Below are positions 9,096 through 18,345 of a stretch of DNA of 55,007 nucleotides, one piece after another. The notes under the pieces were generated by a model. The model had not been told where the DNA came from, searched no databases, and saw only the letters and a list, made by a program, of their open reading frames with translations. Source of the stretch: Methanobrevibacter ruminantium. Its GTDB lineage: Archaea; Methanobacteriota; Methanobacteria; Methanobacteriales; Methanobacteriaceae. Position numbers and translations under genes: made by a program. The stretch spans positions 1 through 55,007 of the forward strand of contig NZ_JAEDCO010000007.1 in NCBI RefSeq assembly GCF_016294135.1, given 5' to 3'. The number at the start of each line of letters is the position of its first letter. Position 1 is the stretch's first letter.

Positions 9096-10235
9096 TTATC
9101 CTAGACCACCAATATCCTTTCCACGAATACTATTCCTCATCTCTTTGCTTAACTTAAGCAAATACTCCCTATTTTCATCTGTAATAATCTCTATGATTGG
9201 TGCATTCTTATTATGGAACACCTTTTCAAACTCTTCAATTAGGGAATAATCAACTTCAAAGTCTCCAAATGCTTCATCAGGACCTTTTTCAGAGTAAGTT
9301 CTGATAAAGTCCAAGACATAATCCTTGTCAAATCTTGAATGAAGGTCAATCAATATGGAACTTACAATTGTATGGTCAGATATAACTGCAATTTCTGCAA
9401 CATTCAAAGGATATTCATTTCCATTGAAACTAACAGACAATCCACCATTATCCCTTGCATATTGCAATGGCTCAACATCAGTTATGCTGTCACCCATATA
9501 GATAATGGAACCTGATTCAAGTCCAAACCTTTCAACAATATCCTCAACTGCAATTTGCTTACCTTTACCACCAACAGTTTTCACACTTTCAATATACTTG
9601 TTGATTTCAAGCTTTGGAAACTCATTGAAGAAAATGTCATACAATACATTGAAGTCATCTTCATTTTCATCACCATGTTCAAGTATAATTTTTCGGAATT
9701 CTTCAACTTTCTTAAGTTCTTCAATAAATTTTGGTGATTTGTCACCAACAATAGTTTGAGAATTGTTTGTTACAGATGAAACATTATCTGATTTTTTATC
9801 AAATTGATTGAAATTAGTAGCTCCATCTACATCAAGTTGTGTGTGATAAGTATTTTGGAATGGGAAATCAATATAATTGCATAGAGCTTCAATATATTGA
9901 CCATAACTAGTACTAACTATGAAAGAATCAATAAGTTCATTTGCAAATCTGAGAGTGTCATCAGAACCATCAACAAGATAGATATTTTCCCTTGAAAACT
10001 TGATCATTTTTTCATTTGTAAGTCCAGCTAATTTATAAAATGGAACAATAAGTTTAAGTGTGTCACCAGCATGATAATTTTCAAGCTTGACATCATCAAC
10101 AAGATAATCATCAAATCGACTGATGATCTTAAATAATTCACCACCATCTTCAATAAACTCATCTGCCAATTCATATGCATTGTCATTTAATGTTAATGGA
10201 CCTTCACAATCTGTGATAAAAACTTTTTTTACCAT
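9096..10235 (-). CDS. ehaR: Energy-converting hydrogenase A subunit R-like protein, HAD fold
   Basis: The 379-residue protein starts with ITDCEGPLT, a HAD-superfamily motif I in which the second acidic residue is Glu rather than Asp. It ends its core with YMGDSITDVEPL (motif IV). This pattern and its place directly after the 10-cluster polyferredoxin match the protein annotated as EhaR in methanogens. No biochemical role is established. It is hydrophilic and presumably cytoplasmic. The insert at about 140-200 is Asn/Ser/Lys-rich and probably flexible. Assignment to ehaR rests on recalled gene order and is moderately sure, while the HAD fold itself is clear. Confidence 0.7.
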   Translation of the reverse strand: MVKKVFITDCEGPLTLNDNAYELADEFIEDGGELFKIISRFDDYLVDDVKLENYHAGDTLKLIVPFYKLAGLTNEKMIKFSRENIYLVDGSDDTLRFANELIDSFIVSTSYGQYIEALCNYIDFPFQNTYHTQLDVDGATNFNQFDKKSDNVSSVTNNSQTIVGDKSPKFIEELKKVEEFRKIILEHGDENEDDFNVLYDIFFNEFPKLEINKYIESVKTVGGKGKQIAVEDIVERFGLESGSIIYMGDSITDVEPLQYARDNGGLSVSFNGNEYPLNVAEIAVISDHTIVSSILIDLHSRFDKDYVLDFIRTYSEKGPDEAFGDFEVDYSLIEEFEKVFHNKNAPIIEIITDENREYLLKLSKEMRNSIRGKDIGGLG

Positions 10236-10392
10236 AATTTAATCTTCCCAAATTTTAAGTTTGAAATTTTTTAATTTTTAATCTTTAAATCTATAATCCT
10301 AATTTTCATCTAAGATAAATTTTTCAATAATAATGAATTAATAAAAATAAAAAAAGAAAATTTTATTTGAAATAAAATAATTTAAAAGGACA

Positions 10393-11844
10393 TTATAAGA
10401 ACTGCCAAATTGTAGAGACTCTTGCTGCATTCAATGGACAGATTCCCTCACAGTTTCTACAGGAAATACAATCATCATGATTTACAACAACTTTTCCATC
10501 TTCAACGCTTAATGCATCAACTGGACAGTTTTTAACACACACTTCACATAATTGACAAGCATGGTGATTAATCTCTACAGTACCGTTTCTTCTTCCTCTA
10601 AGGTCTCTTTTAATGAAGAATATCTCATGATTCCTGTTTGTAAAGAACTCTTCCTTAAGCTTGATAGCTTCGAAATTACAGCTTTCAGCACATAATCCAC
10701 AGTATACGCAAGAATTGTCTGTATCTATTACAATCGGATTAGGGCCATTCAATCTAATTGATTCAGTCGGACAGACATCTCTGCACAATCCACAGCTGAT
10801 ACAATTCTCTTCCACAACTTCAATTCCAAGTGCAGGTGGGAAGAATTCCACAAGGTCCAATACCTTTACAACATCCAAGTCCTTTTTAATCTGTGCATTT
10901 AATCGCTCATTTAGGAATTCTGTTACATTCACTACAATTGATCTGCAGTTTGTGCATGTGAATATTTCCACATCTGAAAATTCCATTCCTCTAGGAACAT
11001 CCCTAATGTCCATTGAGTTTTCATAATCAAAATCATCAAAGTGATAATCCTTGGAAATGTCTTCAAGCAATTTAACCAAAACATTGTCAATATTGGTTAC
11101 TCCTTTTGAAATGTTATGAACATCCCTATCAATGATTTCAGAAGCTATTTCCAATGTCTTGATCTTATTGAATGATTCAAATGCCTCTTCCCTTTCCACA
11201 TAATCGATTGCATATGTAGGACAGGAATGCATACATTCCTCACATCTTGCGCAATATGCTGGGTCAATGAAAGGCAACTTATTGGTTTTTCCGACATTGA
11301 TTGCACCTTTGGAAGGGCAAATCCTTGTACAAGTCATACAGCCAATACATTCATCCTGGTCAATGCAGAGAGTTTTACCTTCCTTTACGGTTTTAGGAAG
11401 CAATTCCCCATACTTAATTGCATCAGTAGGGCAGTGCCTAAAGCAATATCCGCAACGAATGCACTTATCCTCATCTATTTCACTATGAACTTCCTCTCCA
11501 CCAGAAGACCTTAAATGGATAGCTCCAGACTTGCATGCATTTACACATGCACCACAAGCTCTACAGAGCTTTTTGTTGATGTTTGGAACATTTTCACGAA
11601 TCGGATCCGCTAAAGTCTTCTTAATGTGAATAGCATCATAAGGACATGCATTGGTACATAAGACACAACCAAAACAGTGTTCATCCAATTTAATGAACTT
11701 GGTGTTTGCATCTTGATAAACAGCATCAATCGGACAGACATTCAAGCATGGCTTGTCCATACAATTGATACATTTCTCATTATCAATCTCATACTCTATA
11801 TGAACATCTCTTAATGGTCTTGGAATAGGGTCAAAAGTTACCAT
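10393..11844 (-). CDS. ehaQ: EhaQ polyferredoxin with ten [4Fe-4S] motifs
   Basis: The 483-residue protein contains ten Cys clusters for [4Fe-4S] binding. The first is a variant CINCMDKPCLNVCP with a longer spacer. Six lie before residue 220 and four after 345, separated by a helical linker of about 120 residues that holds an extra CTNC. This matches the 10x[4Fe-4S] polyferredoxin of the Methanothermobacter eha operon. The role is electron wiring to the hydrogenase module. The stop lies one base before the neighbouring ehaP in genome order, so the two are tightly coupled (ehaP ends at 11846, ehaQ starts at 11844). Confidence 0.9.
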   Translation of the reverse strand: MVTFDPIPRPLRDVHIEYEIDNEKCINCMDKPCLNVCPIDAVYQDANTKFIKLDEHCFGCVLCTNACPYDAIHIKKTLADPIRENVPNINKKLCRACGACVNACKSGAIHLRSSGGEEVHSEIDEDKCIRCGYCFRHCPTDAIKYGELLPKTVKEGKTLCIDQDECIGCMTCTRICPSKGAINVGKTNKLPFIDPAYCARCEECMHSCPTYAIDYVEREEAFESFNKIKTLEIASEIIDRDVHNISKGVTNIDNVLVKLLEDISKDYHFDDFDYENSMDIRDVPRGMEFSDVEIFTCTNCRSIVVNVTEFLNERLNAQIKKDLDVVKVLDLVEFFPPALGIEVVEENCISCGLCRDVCPTESIRLNGPNPIVIDTDNSCVYCGLCAESCNFEAIKLKEEFFTNRNHEIFFIKRDLRGRRNGTVEINHHACQLCEVCVKNCPVDALSVEDGKVVVNHDDCISCRNCEGICPLNAARVSTIWQFL

Positions 11845-11845
11845 A

Positions 11846-12880
11846 TTAAGCCCTCCTTTCTGCTAATTGAGAAGCCTTTACAGAAATGTGAATAACTTCC
11901 TCATCAGTATCATTAGTATCTAAATTAAATTTAGCCAAGAAATATTTGATGACACCAAATGGACAGGTTTGATAACAAATACTGCATCTTAAACATTTTT
12001 CCTTATCTCTTACAATGGTATCTTCATCACTGTCAAATGAAATGGCCCCAGTTGGACAGTCTGGAATGCACATTTGACATTTCTTACAGTTGTCTGCATC
12101 CCAAGTTATAATTCTAATCTTCAATCTATTGATGGCATCTTCCAATACTTCATGAACCACTTCTTCATCATTTAGAATGGTTAGTGACTTGTCAAATATT
12201 GGTTTGAAATCCAATTCATCTAAAAATAGCTTGTCAGTGCCTAAATTAATCAAGTCATCCTGCTTGGATTCAATGTATTCCTCTAATGTGCTTACTGCCA
12301 AATTAATGATTTTCTTTTGCTCTTCAAGATTGTTTACAAAGACTCCTCTCATTGCTCCTTTTACAGGACAGGTCTCTAAACATTTTCCGCATGAAATACA
12401 TTTGGATTGGTTGACAACAACCCTATCATCAATCTCTTCTATTGCTCCAACTTCACAGGCATCCATACACTTATGGCATCTGATACATAAATAATCGTCC
12501 ACAATGTATTTTCTCTTTGAAGGGATGATATTGAACTCTTCACGAATGAAATGGTTTTCACCACATTCCAATGTTTTTGGAGTTGAAGGGCAGACTTCTG
12601 CACAGAAACCGCATCTGATACAAGCAGCTTTATTAATTACTGGATAAATCAAACCAATGGATTCCTCATTGTCTGAATCCCTAACCAATTTGATTGCATT
12701 TGGTGATGGGCAAGATGCAGTGCAGCTTCCACAACCAATACAATTTTCCTTGATCACTTCAGGAAAATCCCGGAATCTGTCTGGCTTGTGTGCTATGTCT
12801 TCCTTGGATTTTGCATCGAAAAATCCATCAATCCAGGTTTTTCGAGCAAATTCATAAATATACCAAATAAGTGAGGACAT
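11846..12880 (-). CDS. ehaP: EhaP polyferredoxin with six [4Fe-4S] motifs
   Basis: Six clusters are visible: CIGCGSCTASCP, CIRCGFCAEVCP, CIRCHKCMDACE, CISCGKCLETCP, CKKCQMCIPDCP and CLRCSICYQTCP. A helical spacer of about 75 residues lies between the fourth and fifth. The third motif ends in Glu instead of Pro. It matches the 6x[4Fe-4S] polyferredoxin of eha operons. It lies directly after ehaO (gap 1 base) and before ehaQ. The expected role is ferredoxin-type electron transfer to and from the EhaN/EhaO hydrogenase core on the cytoplasmic side. Confidence 0.9.
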   Translation of the reverse strand: MSSLIWYIYEFARKTWIDGFFDAKSKEDIAHKPDRFRDFPEVIKENCIGCGSCTASCPSPNAIKLVRDSDNEESIGLIYPVINKAACIRCGFCAEVCPSTPKTLECGENHFIREEFNIIPSKRKYIVDDYLCIRCHKCMDACEVGAIEEIDDRVVVNQSKCISCGKCLETCPVKGAMRGVFVNNLEEQKKIINLAVSTLEEYIESKQDDLINLGTDKLFLDELDFKPIFDKSLTILNDEEVVHEVLEDAINRLKIRIITWDADNCKKCQMCIPDCPTGAISFDSDEDTIVRDKEKCLRCSICYQTCPFGVIKYFLAKFNLDTNDTDEEVIHISVKASQLAERRA

Positions 12881-12881
12881 T

Positions 12882-14009
12882 TCATTTCACCTCGAAGAAG
12901 TCTTTTACAGTAGATTTGCCAGTATCAACATCAGTTATAGCCACTCTTTCAGTACATGCTATGCAAGGATCTGATGACGCATAAGTAGCTACTGCATCAG
13001 CAACTGTTGCTACATCCTTAAGCATGTATTTTGCACAGGAGTCAATATTCATGATACTTGGAGTTCTGATTGAAATGCGCTTAATCAAATCTCCATTGGT
13101 TTCAGCCATATATCTTACTTCTCCACGAGGGGCTTCATTTCTCCATTCCCCGTATCCTGATGGAATGTCTACAGGAGTTCTTATATTTCCTTTAGGCATA
13201 TTTTCAATTGCCTGTTTTACTAAATCAATAGATTGCTCCACTTCATAAAGCCTATTCAATGTACGGGCATAGTTATCTCCCTCTTTTCTCCAAATAGGCT
13301 TGAAGTCAAAATAATCACGATAAGTATAATGCTCTTCTCTTAAGTCATGCTTAAGACCAGAAGCTCTTCCAATAGGTCCTACAGCATGTCCTTTAATAGC
13401 TTCCTCTTTAGTCATCACTCCAACGCCTTTTGCCCTTAATGCAACGATTGGAGCCTCTTCAAATAATGCTATATGCCTATCAAAGCCATCTTCAATTTTC
13501 TTTAAGTTATCGAGTATTGCATTGAAATGGCGCTCATCAGCATCCATTCTGACTCCACCGACAACATTCCATCCTAAATTGACTCTATTTCCAGTTAACA
13601 ATTCAAGAGAATCCATTGCATATTCCCTTAATGCTAAAACATGCATAAACAATGTCTCATGGTCAAGAGTCTTGAAGAATGTTGAATTTGCAAGCAAGTG
13701 GGATTGGATCCTGTCCAATTCATTTGTAATTACCCTTAAGTATTGGGCTCTTATAGGCGCTTGAACTCCAGAAATTGATTCTAAAGTTTCTGCAAAGGTT
13801 TGTGTGTGTTCGTATGAACAGATACCACAGATTCTTTCAGATAAGTAAATGCATTTTTGCCAGGCCTTGCCTTCCATAATCTTTTCAATACCTCTATGAA
13901 CATAACCATAATCGATCTCAGCTTTAATAACCTTTTCACCTTCAGTTTTAAGTTTAAGTCTTAAAGGTTCTTTTAAACCTGGATGAATTGGTCCAATTGG
14001 TAATATCAT
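12882..14009 (-). CDS. ehaO: EhaO, [NiFe]-hydrogenase large subunit
   Basis: This is the catalytic subunit of the membrane-bound energy-converting hydrogenase. Both nickel-binding motifs are intact: RICGIC at about residues 60-65 and DPCIAC in the last 35 residues. The protein continues for 25 residues past the second motif with TERVAITDVDTGKS, as in Ech and complex-I-type large subunits. The length of 375 fits the family. It lies between ehaN and ehaP. It would oxidise H2 and pass electrons through EhaN to ferredoxin at the expense of ion motive force. Confidence 0.93.
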   Translation of the reverse strand: MILPIGPIHPGLKEPLRLKLKTEGEKVIKAEIDYGYVHRGIEKIMEGKAWQKCIYLSERICGICSYEHTQTFAETLESISGVQAPIRAQYLRVITNELDRIQSHLLANSTFFKTLDHETLFMHVLALREYAMDSLELLTGNRVNLGWNVVGGVRMDADERHFNAILDNLKKIEDGFDRHIALFEEAPIVALRAKGVGVMTKEEAIKGHAVGPIGRASGLKHDLREEHYTYRDYFDFKPIWRKEGDNYARTLNRLYEVEQSIDLVKQAIENMPKGNIRTPVDIPSGYGEWRNEAPRGEVRYMAETNGDLIKRISIRTPSIMNIDSCAKYMLKDVATVADAVATYASSDPCIACTERVAITDVDTGKSTVKDFFEVK

Positions 14010-14095
14010 AATATCTGACTCCTATTTACTTATCTAATTTTCATAAATCAACAATAAATATAATTTTTACAATAATATAATTCAAATAAATATAT

Positions 14096-14557
14096 TTAAT
14101 CTTCCCTAGCGTCTTGAGCTCTTCCTTTAGCTGCAAGAGCACCAGGAGCAACAGTTAAAACTGCCTCTAAAATTTCACTTGGCCTTGGAGGACAACCTGG
14201 AATAGCTGCATCCACAGGTATGAAGTCTGAAACAGGAGCAAGAACTCTTCCTCCCTCTTGAGCAAAGACATCTCCAGACTGTGGACAGTTTCCAACAGCC
14301 ACTACAATCTTAGGTTCTGGAGTTTTTGCATAAATCCTTCTTAAATTGTCTCTCCATTGTTCTGTAACTGCACCAGTCACTAAAAGAACATCCGCTTCAC
14401 GAGGATTATTGTGAACGTAAATTCCATACTGTTCAAGATCGTATCTTGGTGAAAGGAGTGCAACGAGCTCTACATCACATCCATTACATCCTCCACAGTT
14501 TACAATACAAACATGAATTGAACTTTTTCTCACAATATCTTTAAGTTTTTTAAGCAT
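14096..14557 (-). CDS. ehaN: EhaN, hydrogenase small subunit
   Basis: The 153-residue protein is the NuoB-like small subunit that holds the proximal [4Fe-4S] cluster. The four ligands are recognisable: CNGC at about 24-27, GNCPQSG near 93 and PGCPPRP near 127. It partners EhaO and lies just upstream of it in the operon (gap 86 bases). It differs from classical hydrogenase small subunits by lacking a Tat signal and extra clusters, as expected of the Ech/complex-I group. The C-terminal tail AKGRAQDARED is charged. Confidence 0.93.
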   Translation of the reverse strand: MLKKLKDIVRKSSIHVCIVNCGGCNGCDVELVALLSPRYDLEQYGIYVHNNPREADVLLVTGAVTEQWRDNLRRIYAKTPEPKIVVAVGNCPQSGDVFAQEGGRVLAPVSDFIPVDAAIPGCPPRPSEILEAVLTVAPGALAAKGRAQDARED

Positions 14558-14613
14558 TTCAATTACCTTAAATCTCGTTCTTTATAATAATTTTATAAAT
14601 ATAATCTTTCAAA

Positions 14614-14997
14614 TTATTCTCTCAATAATTCAACTATTTGTGCTCTACCTTCTTCTAAAGCATCCTCATACTTTTTGCCATGCTTTACTATATCTTTGGT
14701 TAATTGGTGGCAGATTCTATCAGCATCTTCATCAGATATTAGTTTAGCAACATCACTTAACCAGTAAAGCCTTAAATCAAGATGCATTTGCCTTTTTATC
14801 TTTTCCCTATTTGCTATTTCAAAGGTAGCATGCATATTTTCCAAATCACTCATATCAAAGCGATTCATAAGAATATCTTCAAATTCATCTTTAGAAATTC
14901 CAAATTCTTCAGACAATGGAATAGTAATGTCCTTTTCCCATTTAAAACTATGAAGAACTCTTAATTTCATCATTTCATATTTTTCTTCACTATTCAT
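14614..14997 (-). CDS. ehaM: EhaM, small hydrophilic subunit
   Basis: A soluble, mostly helical protein of about 127 residues sits between the membrane subunits and the hydrogenase core, which is the position of EhaM (DUF1959). The sequence shows no cofactor motif. An ATG at 15009 is in frame, but GGTGATTTAT directly before ATG 14997 makes that the likelier start. Its function within the complex is unknown. Confidence 0.8.
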   Translation of the reverse strand: MNSEEKYEMMKLRVLHSFKWEKDITIPLSEEFGISKDEFEDILMNRFDMSDLENMHATFEIANREKIKRQMHLDLRLYWLSDVAKLISDEDADRICHQLTKDIVKHGKKYEDALEEGRAQIVELLRE

Positions 14998-15057
14998 ATA
15001 AATCACCATATAAATGATTTGATTTTAAATTTAACTACTTAATTTTAATATTTCTAA

Positions 15058-15384
15058 TTAAAATAATACTCCTGATGTTGAAATCCAGACTATTGCTGCA
15101 ATAAGAATACCTATTGCAGTTTCCTTACGACCATAACCTGGCCTTCTTCCTAATGCAAGCCCTATAAAGAAGAATGCAATAGTAAGCAATATTTCAGAGC
15201 TAATATTTGGATTTAATCCATGGTTAAATAATAAAAACCATCCAATAATAGATAAAACCAAGGTTAAAACATCTATTTCAGATATTATATAAGGTTCCAT
15301 ATGCTTTTTATAGCTCAATAAAAGACCAGCGATGGATCCTATAATGAAAACCAAAATATAAATCATAATATATAATTCTTCCAT
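15058..15384 (-). CDS. ehaL: EhaL, membrane subunit
   Basis: The 108-residue hydrophobic protein has about four membrane segments (6-24, 38-55, 65-80, 88-105), and a conserved GRRPGYGRKE loop lies between the last two. It follows ehaK and precedes ehaM, which identifies it as EhaL by order and character. AGGTGAGATT supplies the ribosome-binding site. It is part of the membrane arm of the complex. Confidence 0.8.
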   Translation of the reverse strand: MEELYIMIYILVFIIGSIAGLLLSYKKHMEPYIISEIDVLTLVLSIIGWFLLFNHGLNPNISSEILLTIAFFFIGLALGRRPGYGRKETAIGILIAAIVWISTSGVLF

Positions 15385-15401
15385 AATCTCACCTAGTTTA
15401 C

Positions 15402-15659
15402 CTAAATTGGCTTATATAAACAAATAAATGTGATACAAATAATAAAAAATGTAATGATGAATGCAATCTCCTCTAAGTTTTCAGCTAAATGAGCATATTT
15501 TTCCTTATTTTGCATCAATATAAATGGAACAAAAATAAGTCCAATTATAGCTAAAGGAAGCGCTAAAATACTTTGATAGAAAGCAGCAAGTCCTGCCACT
15601 GCAAAAATGCCTAAAGCTACCAATGAAGTTAATACTCTCATTCCTTTTTCATCATTCAT
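15402..15659 (-). CDS. ehaK: EhaK, membrane subunit
   Basis: An 85-residue protein with three hydrophobic segments lies between ehaJ and ehaL. It has no catalytic motif, and the assignment rests on order, size and hydrophobicity. The gap to ehaL is 17 bases, so they are co-transcribed. Confidence 0.75.
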   Translation of the reverse strand: MNDEKGMRVLTSLVALGIFAVAGLAAFYQSILALPLAIIGLIFVPFILMQNKEKYAHLAENLEEIAFIITFFIICITFICLYKPI

Positions 15660-15765
15660 TTTTAAGCCTTCTTTATTAGTTTTTTACTTAATTAAAGATT
15701 AATTAAGTTTTTTAATCAACAAATTTATAATAATTTTTTTAAATTTTTAAATTTTTTAATAATGA

Positions 15766-16626
15766 TTAAATAATAATCATGATAATTGAACCTACAGTGC
15801 AGATAACTGCAATGGATATTTGAGCCATTACAGAATGGTTTGGATTCAACATAGGAGTTGTAGCATTGATGAATCCTGTAATAATACAAATTACAATCAT
15901 TCCAATCAAGTATCCGACAACGGAAATAGGCCCAAAGAATATTGTTAAGAATAACCATAATAAAATATACCATGCGATTGATTCTGAAAACATTATGTAT
16001 CCTCTAAGCATACCAAAGTGTTCAGTTTCAAATCCTGATATGATTTCCTTTCCTTTTGTGATTGCAAAAGGAGAATATGGAGATTTTGTAACAATTAAAG
16101 TGAAGAACATAATCGCTGCAAGAGGCAATTGCAATACCAAAGGCCCATGCACTGCCTGATACGCTATGATTCCACTGATATCCATAGTTCCAGTCAATAG
16201 GAATATGATAGCGATAACAGCAAAGAGAGGCAATTCACCAGCTGCTGAGAAAACAGCCCTTACACAACTCAATTTACCATATGGGGAACCTGATGAGGAT
16301 CCTGCATTATGCTCTACAATCTTATGGATAGCATAAACACCGAATATTATCATTAAGGAACCTTGAGCCACTGGACCTACAATAACTGCAGTAACCCAAA
16401 CAGCTGCTAAAATAACTGTAATACCTACATAAAACGGCATTGCAGCAGTTTTTGGAAATGAAGTTTCCTTAAAGAAAAATTTCAATGAATGCAATAAGTA
16501 CTGTATAATAGGAGGTCCTGGCCTCAATTGGACTCTTGCCATAACCTTTCTATGGAAACCTAATAAAAGACTACCTGCAAGGAAAGCGATTACTACATTG
16601 ATTAAAATTTGAGCCATTAAATTCAT
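15766..16626 (-). CDS. ehaJ: EhaJ, NuoH-like membrane subunit
   Basis: The 286-residue protein is homologous to NuoH/EchB, the membrane anchor that connects the hydrogenase module to the ion-translocating arm. Family signs are the RPGPPIIQYLLHSLKFFFKE segment near residue 35, the acidic loop with ELPLFAV at about 130, and KSPYSPFAITKGKEIISGFE with TEHFG at about 180-200, the quinone-chamber-like loop of NuoH. About eight membrane helices are visible. It overlaps nothing and follows ehaI by 21 bases. Confidence 0.88.
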   Translation of the reverse strand: MNLMAQILINVVIAFLAGSLLLGFHRKVMARVQLRPGPPIIQYLLHSLKFFFKETSFPKTAAMPFYVGITVILAAVWVTAVIVGPVAQGSLMIIFGVYAIHKIVEHNAGSSSGSPYGKLSCVRAVFSAAGELPLFAVIAIIFLLTGTMDISGIIAYQAVHGPLVLQLPLAAIMFFTLIVTKSPYSPFAITKGKEIISGFETEHFGMLRGYIMFSESIAWYILLWLFLTIFFGPISVVGYLIGMIVICIITGFINATTPMLNPNHSVMAQISIAVICTVGSIIMIII

Positions 16627-16647
16627 AATATCTGCAAAGAGATCATA

Positions 16648-16863
16648 TTAGTAACCTGTAAATGGTTCTTCTCTTCTTTCCTCCTCTTCCTCTTTTATTG
16701 GTTTGGACATTGTTAAAAGTCCAAATGAAAGTACTAAAAATGGTATACAAACAATAGCTATTGCATATACTATCCAATCAGCAGGATTAAATATTAAAGC
16801 GTAAAGGATAGCTAATACAGACACAATCAAGATAATATAACTAGCTATTTTCATTTTATTCAT
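16648..16863 (-). CDS. ehaI: EhaI, small membrane subunit
   Basis: The 71-residue protein has two membrane helices (about 6-24 and 30-52) and a highly acidic-basic tail beginning EEEEERREE. Its place between ehaH and ehaJ identifies it as EhaI. No motif with known function is seen. Confidence 0.75.
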   Translation of the reverse strand: MNKMKIASYIILIVSVLAILYALIFNPADWIVYAIAIVCIPFLVLSFGLLTMSKPIKEEEEERREEPFTGY

Positions 16864-16896
16864 TTTATCGGCCTTCTATTAAATAATAAACGTAAT

Positions 16897-17565
16897 CTAC
16901 AATATAGTTAATAAGATTTCAACAAATCTAACAATAATAAACAATGAACTTAAGTGGATAATCAATATGAATGGAGATCCAGGAGTTCTGAACATTTCTG
17001 CCTTACTTGCAAAGAATGGTGCTATACCGCTTTCACCACAAACTCCTATTAACATTACAAGCGCTCCAAATATCATCATTGGACTTGCAGGAATTGAAGC
17101 GAGTTCAATTAGGCTTAATGTACCGGTAGCTGCTAAAATCATAGCTGCTCCACCGAAGAGTGGCAAACCGCACATCATTGCAATCAAACCGTATTGATAA
17201 GCGGAATTCAAAACCTCCACTTGCTTTACAGCAGAAACAATACCGATGTTAACAATACCGATTAATGCCATGAATAAGGTAAAGTTAAATAAATCTCCAG
17301 TAATCATAGCTCCTGCAGTAGCTATTCCACAAATAATAGCCAAGAATCTTCTATGCTTGAATTCCTTTTTGCCAACTGCAACCTTATTTTCATCAAGAGA
17401 ACCAAACATTGCTTCCACTTGAGTTTCAGTTCGGCTAATGGCTATCAATGCTGTAAATACAAGTATAGTTACAAACAAGAATATGTGGAGAGGGTTTAAA
17501 TAAAGAACAATATCTCCTAAAGGAATTGTTCCCATCAAGTCTCCGCCTAAACTCTCTATAAGCAT
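16897..17565 (-). CDS. ehaH: EhaH, short antiporter-like (NuoL/M/N-type) membrane subunit
   Basis: The 222-residue membrane protein resembles the central part of proton-translocating Nuo/Mrp antiporter subunits. It is less than half their usual length of about 500 residues, which is the usual form of EhaH. About six helices are visible, with GDLFNFTLFMALIGIVNIG and GESGIAPFFASKAEMFR segments typical of this fold. AAGGAGA before ATG 17565 is a good ribosome-binding site. It is the likely ion-conducting subunit. Confidence 0.82.
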   Translation of the reverse strand: MLIESLGGDLMGTIPLGDIVLYLNPLHIFLFVTILVFTALIAISRTETQVEAMFGSLDENKVAVGKKEFKHRRFLAIICGIATAGAMITGDLFNFTLFMALIGIVNIGIVSAVKQVEVLNSAYQYGLIAMMCGLPLFGGAAMILAATGTLSLIELASIPASPMMIFGALVMLIGVCGESGIAPFFASKAEMFRTPGSPFILIIHLSSLFIIVRFVEILLTIL

Positions 17566-17663
17566 TTAAAGTCTCCTTTTTTTATTTTAAGTTCATTTAT
17601 TTGTTTTTTTGAATAATAAATTGATAAATATAATATTTTAAATTTTAAATTCATTTGGAATAA

Positions 17664-18341
17664 TCATTTTCTTCCATATTCCTCTCTCATCATTATTCCA
17701 ATCAATCCAATCTTGGAAGCCACTTTCAAGAGCAATCCTAAAGCAGCTAGGAATAAGCTGAGTAACCAGTATTGAGGCAAGATAAAGAATAACAGGAATC
17801 CAATAATCCATAAGCACCAAGAGATACCGGATATTGCTCCCACTCCATCAAGAACAACTATTGGCAATCCTCTTACCTTTCTGCTTAAAACATAAATTAC
17901 AATACCTCCTCCAGCTACTGCACCACCAGTAAATCCGGATAGGAACACACCATAACCTATCAATAACAATGCAATGAAATTAGGAGCAGTAGTCATAATC
18001 TCCATATCTATATTTAATGGCATTGGTGCAAATGAGGTATCTACATCTTTCTTTCTCATTTCACGAGATATTAAAATCTCGGATATTGCCATGATCTCTG
18101 CCAATTCAACTACTAGACCCGGAAGAATCAATGCTTCAGACAAATCAGTTCCCACTGCCGCTACAACAATAAGCATAGCCAAACCGACAATATCAGTCAA
18201 TATAAGAACTTGAATGTCTCTTTTCTCCATTGCAATTCCCATCAGGCCAATGAAAGCTACAATCAAACCACCGTATAAAGCTGTGGAATACATTGAGCTA
18301 TAGAATGCAGGAACAAATTGTGGAATTATACTTGCAGCCAT
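17664..18341 (-). CDS. ehaG: EhaG, membrane subunit
   Basis: The 225-residue, highly hydrophobic protein has about seven helices, and an acidic residue pattern ELAEIMAISE lies inside the third to fourth segment. It lies between ehaF and ehaH. The sequence and order fit EhaG, a subunit specific to this hydrogenase type. The gene starts four bases after the ehaF stop, with AGGTGATT as ribosome-binding site. Confidence 0.82.
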   Translation of the reverse strand: MAASIIPQFVPAFYSSMYSTALYGGLIVAFIGLMGIAMEKRDIQVLILTDIVGLAMLIVVAAVGTDLSEALILPGLVVELAEIMAISEILISREMRKKDVDTSFAPMPLNIDMEIMTTAPNFIALLLIGYGVFLSGFTGGAVAGGGIVIYVLSRKVRGLPIVVLDGVGAISGISWCLWIIGFLLFFILPQYWLLSLFLAALGLLLKVASKIGLIGIMMREEYGRK

Positions 18342-18345
18342 CTAA

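Noticed and set aside
15725..15973. 82-residue minus-strand frame rich in Tyr, Cys and Asn
   Set aside because: It overlaps ehaJ in another frame and has the composition of a shadow. EhaJ is the recognisable protein.
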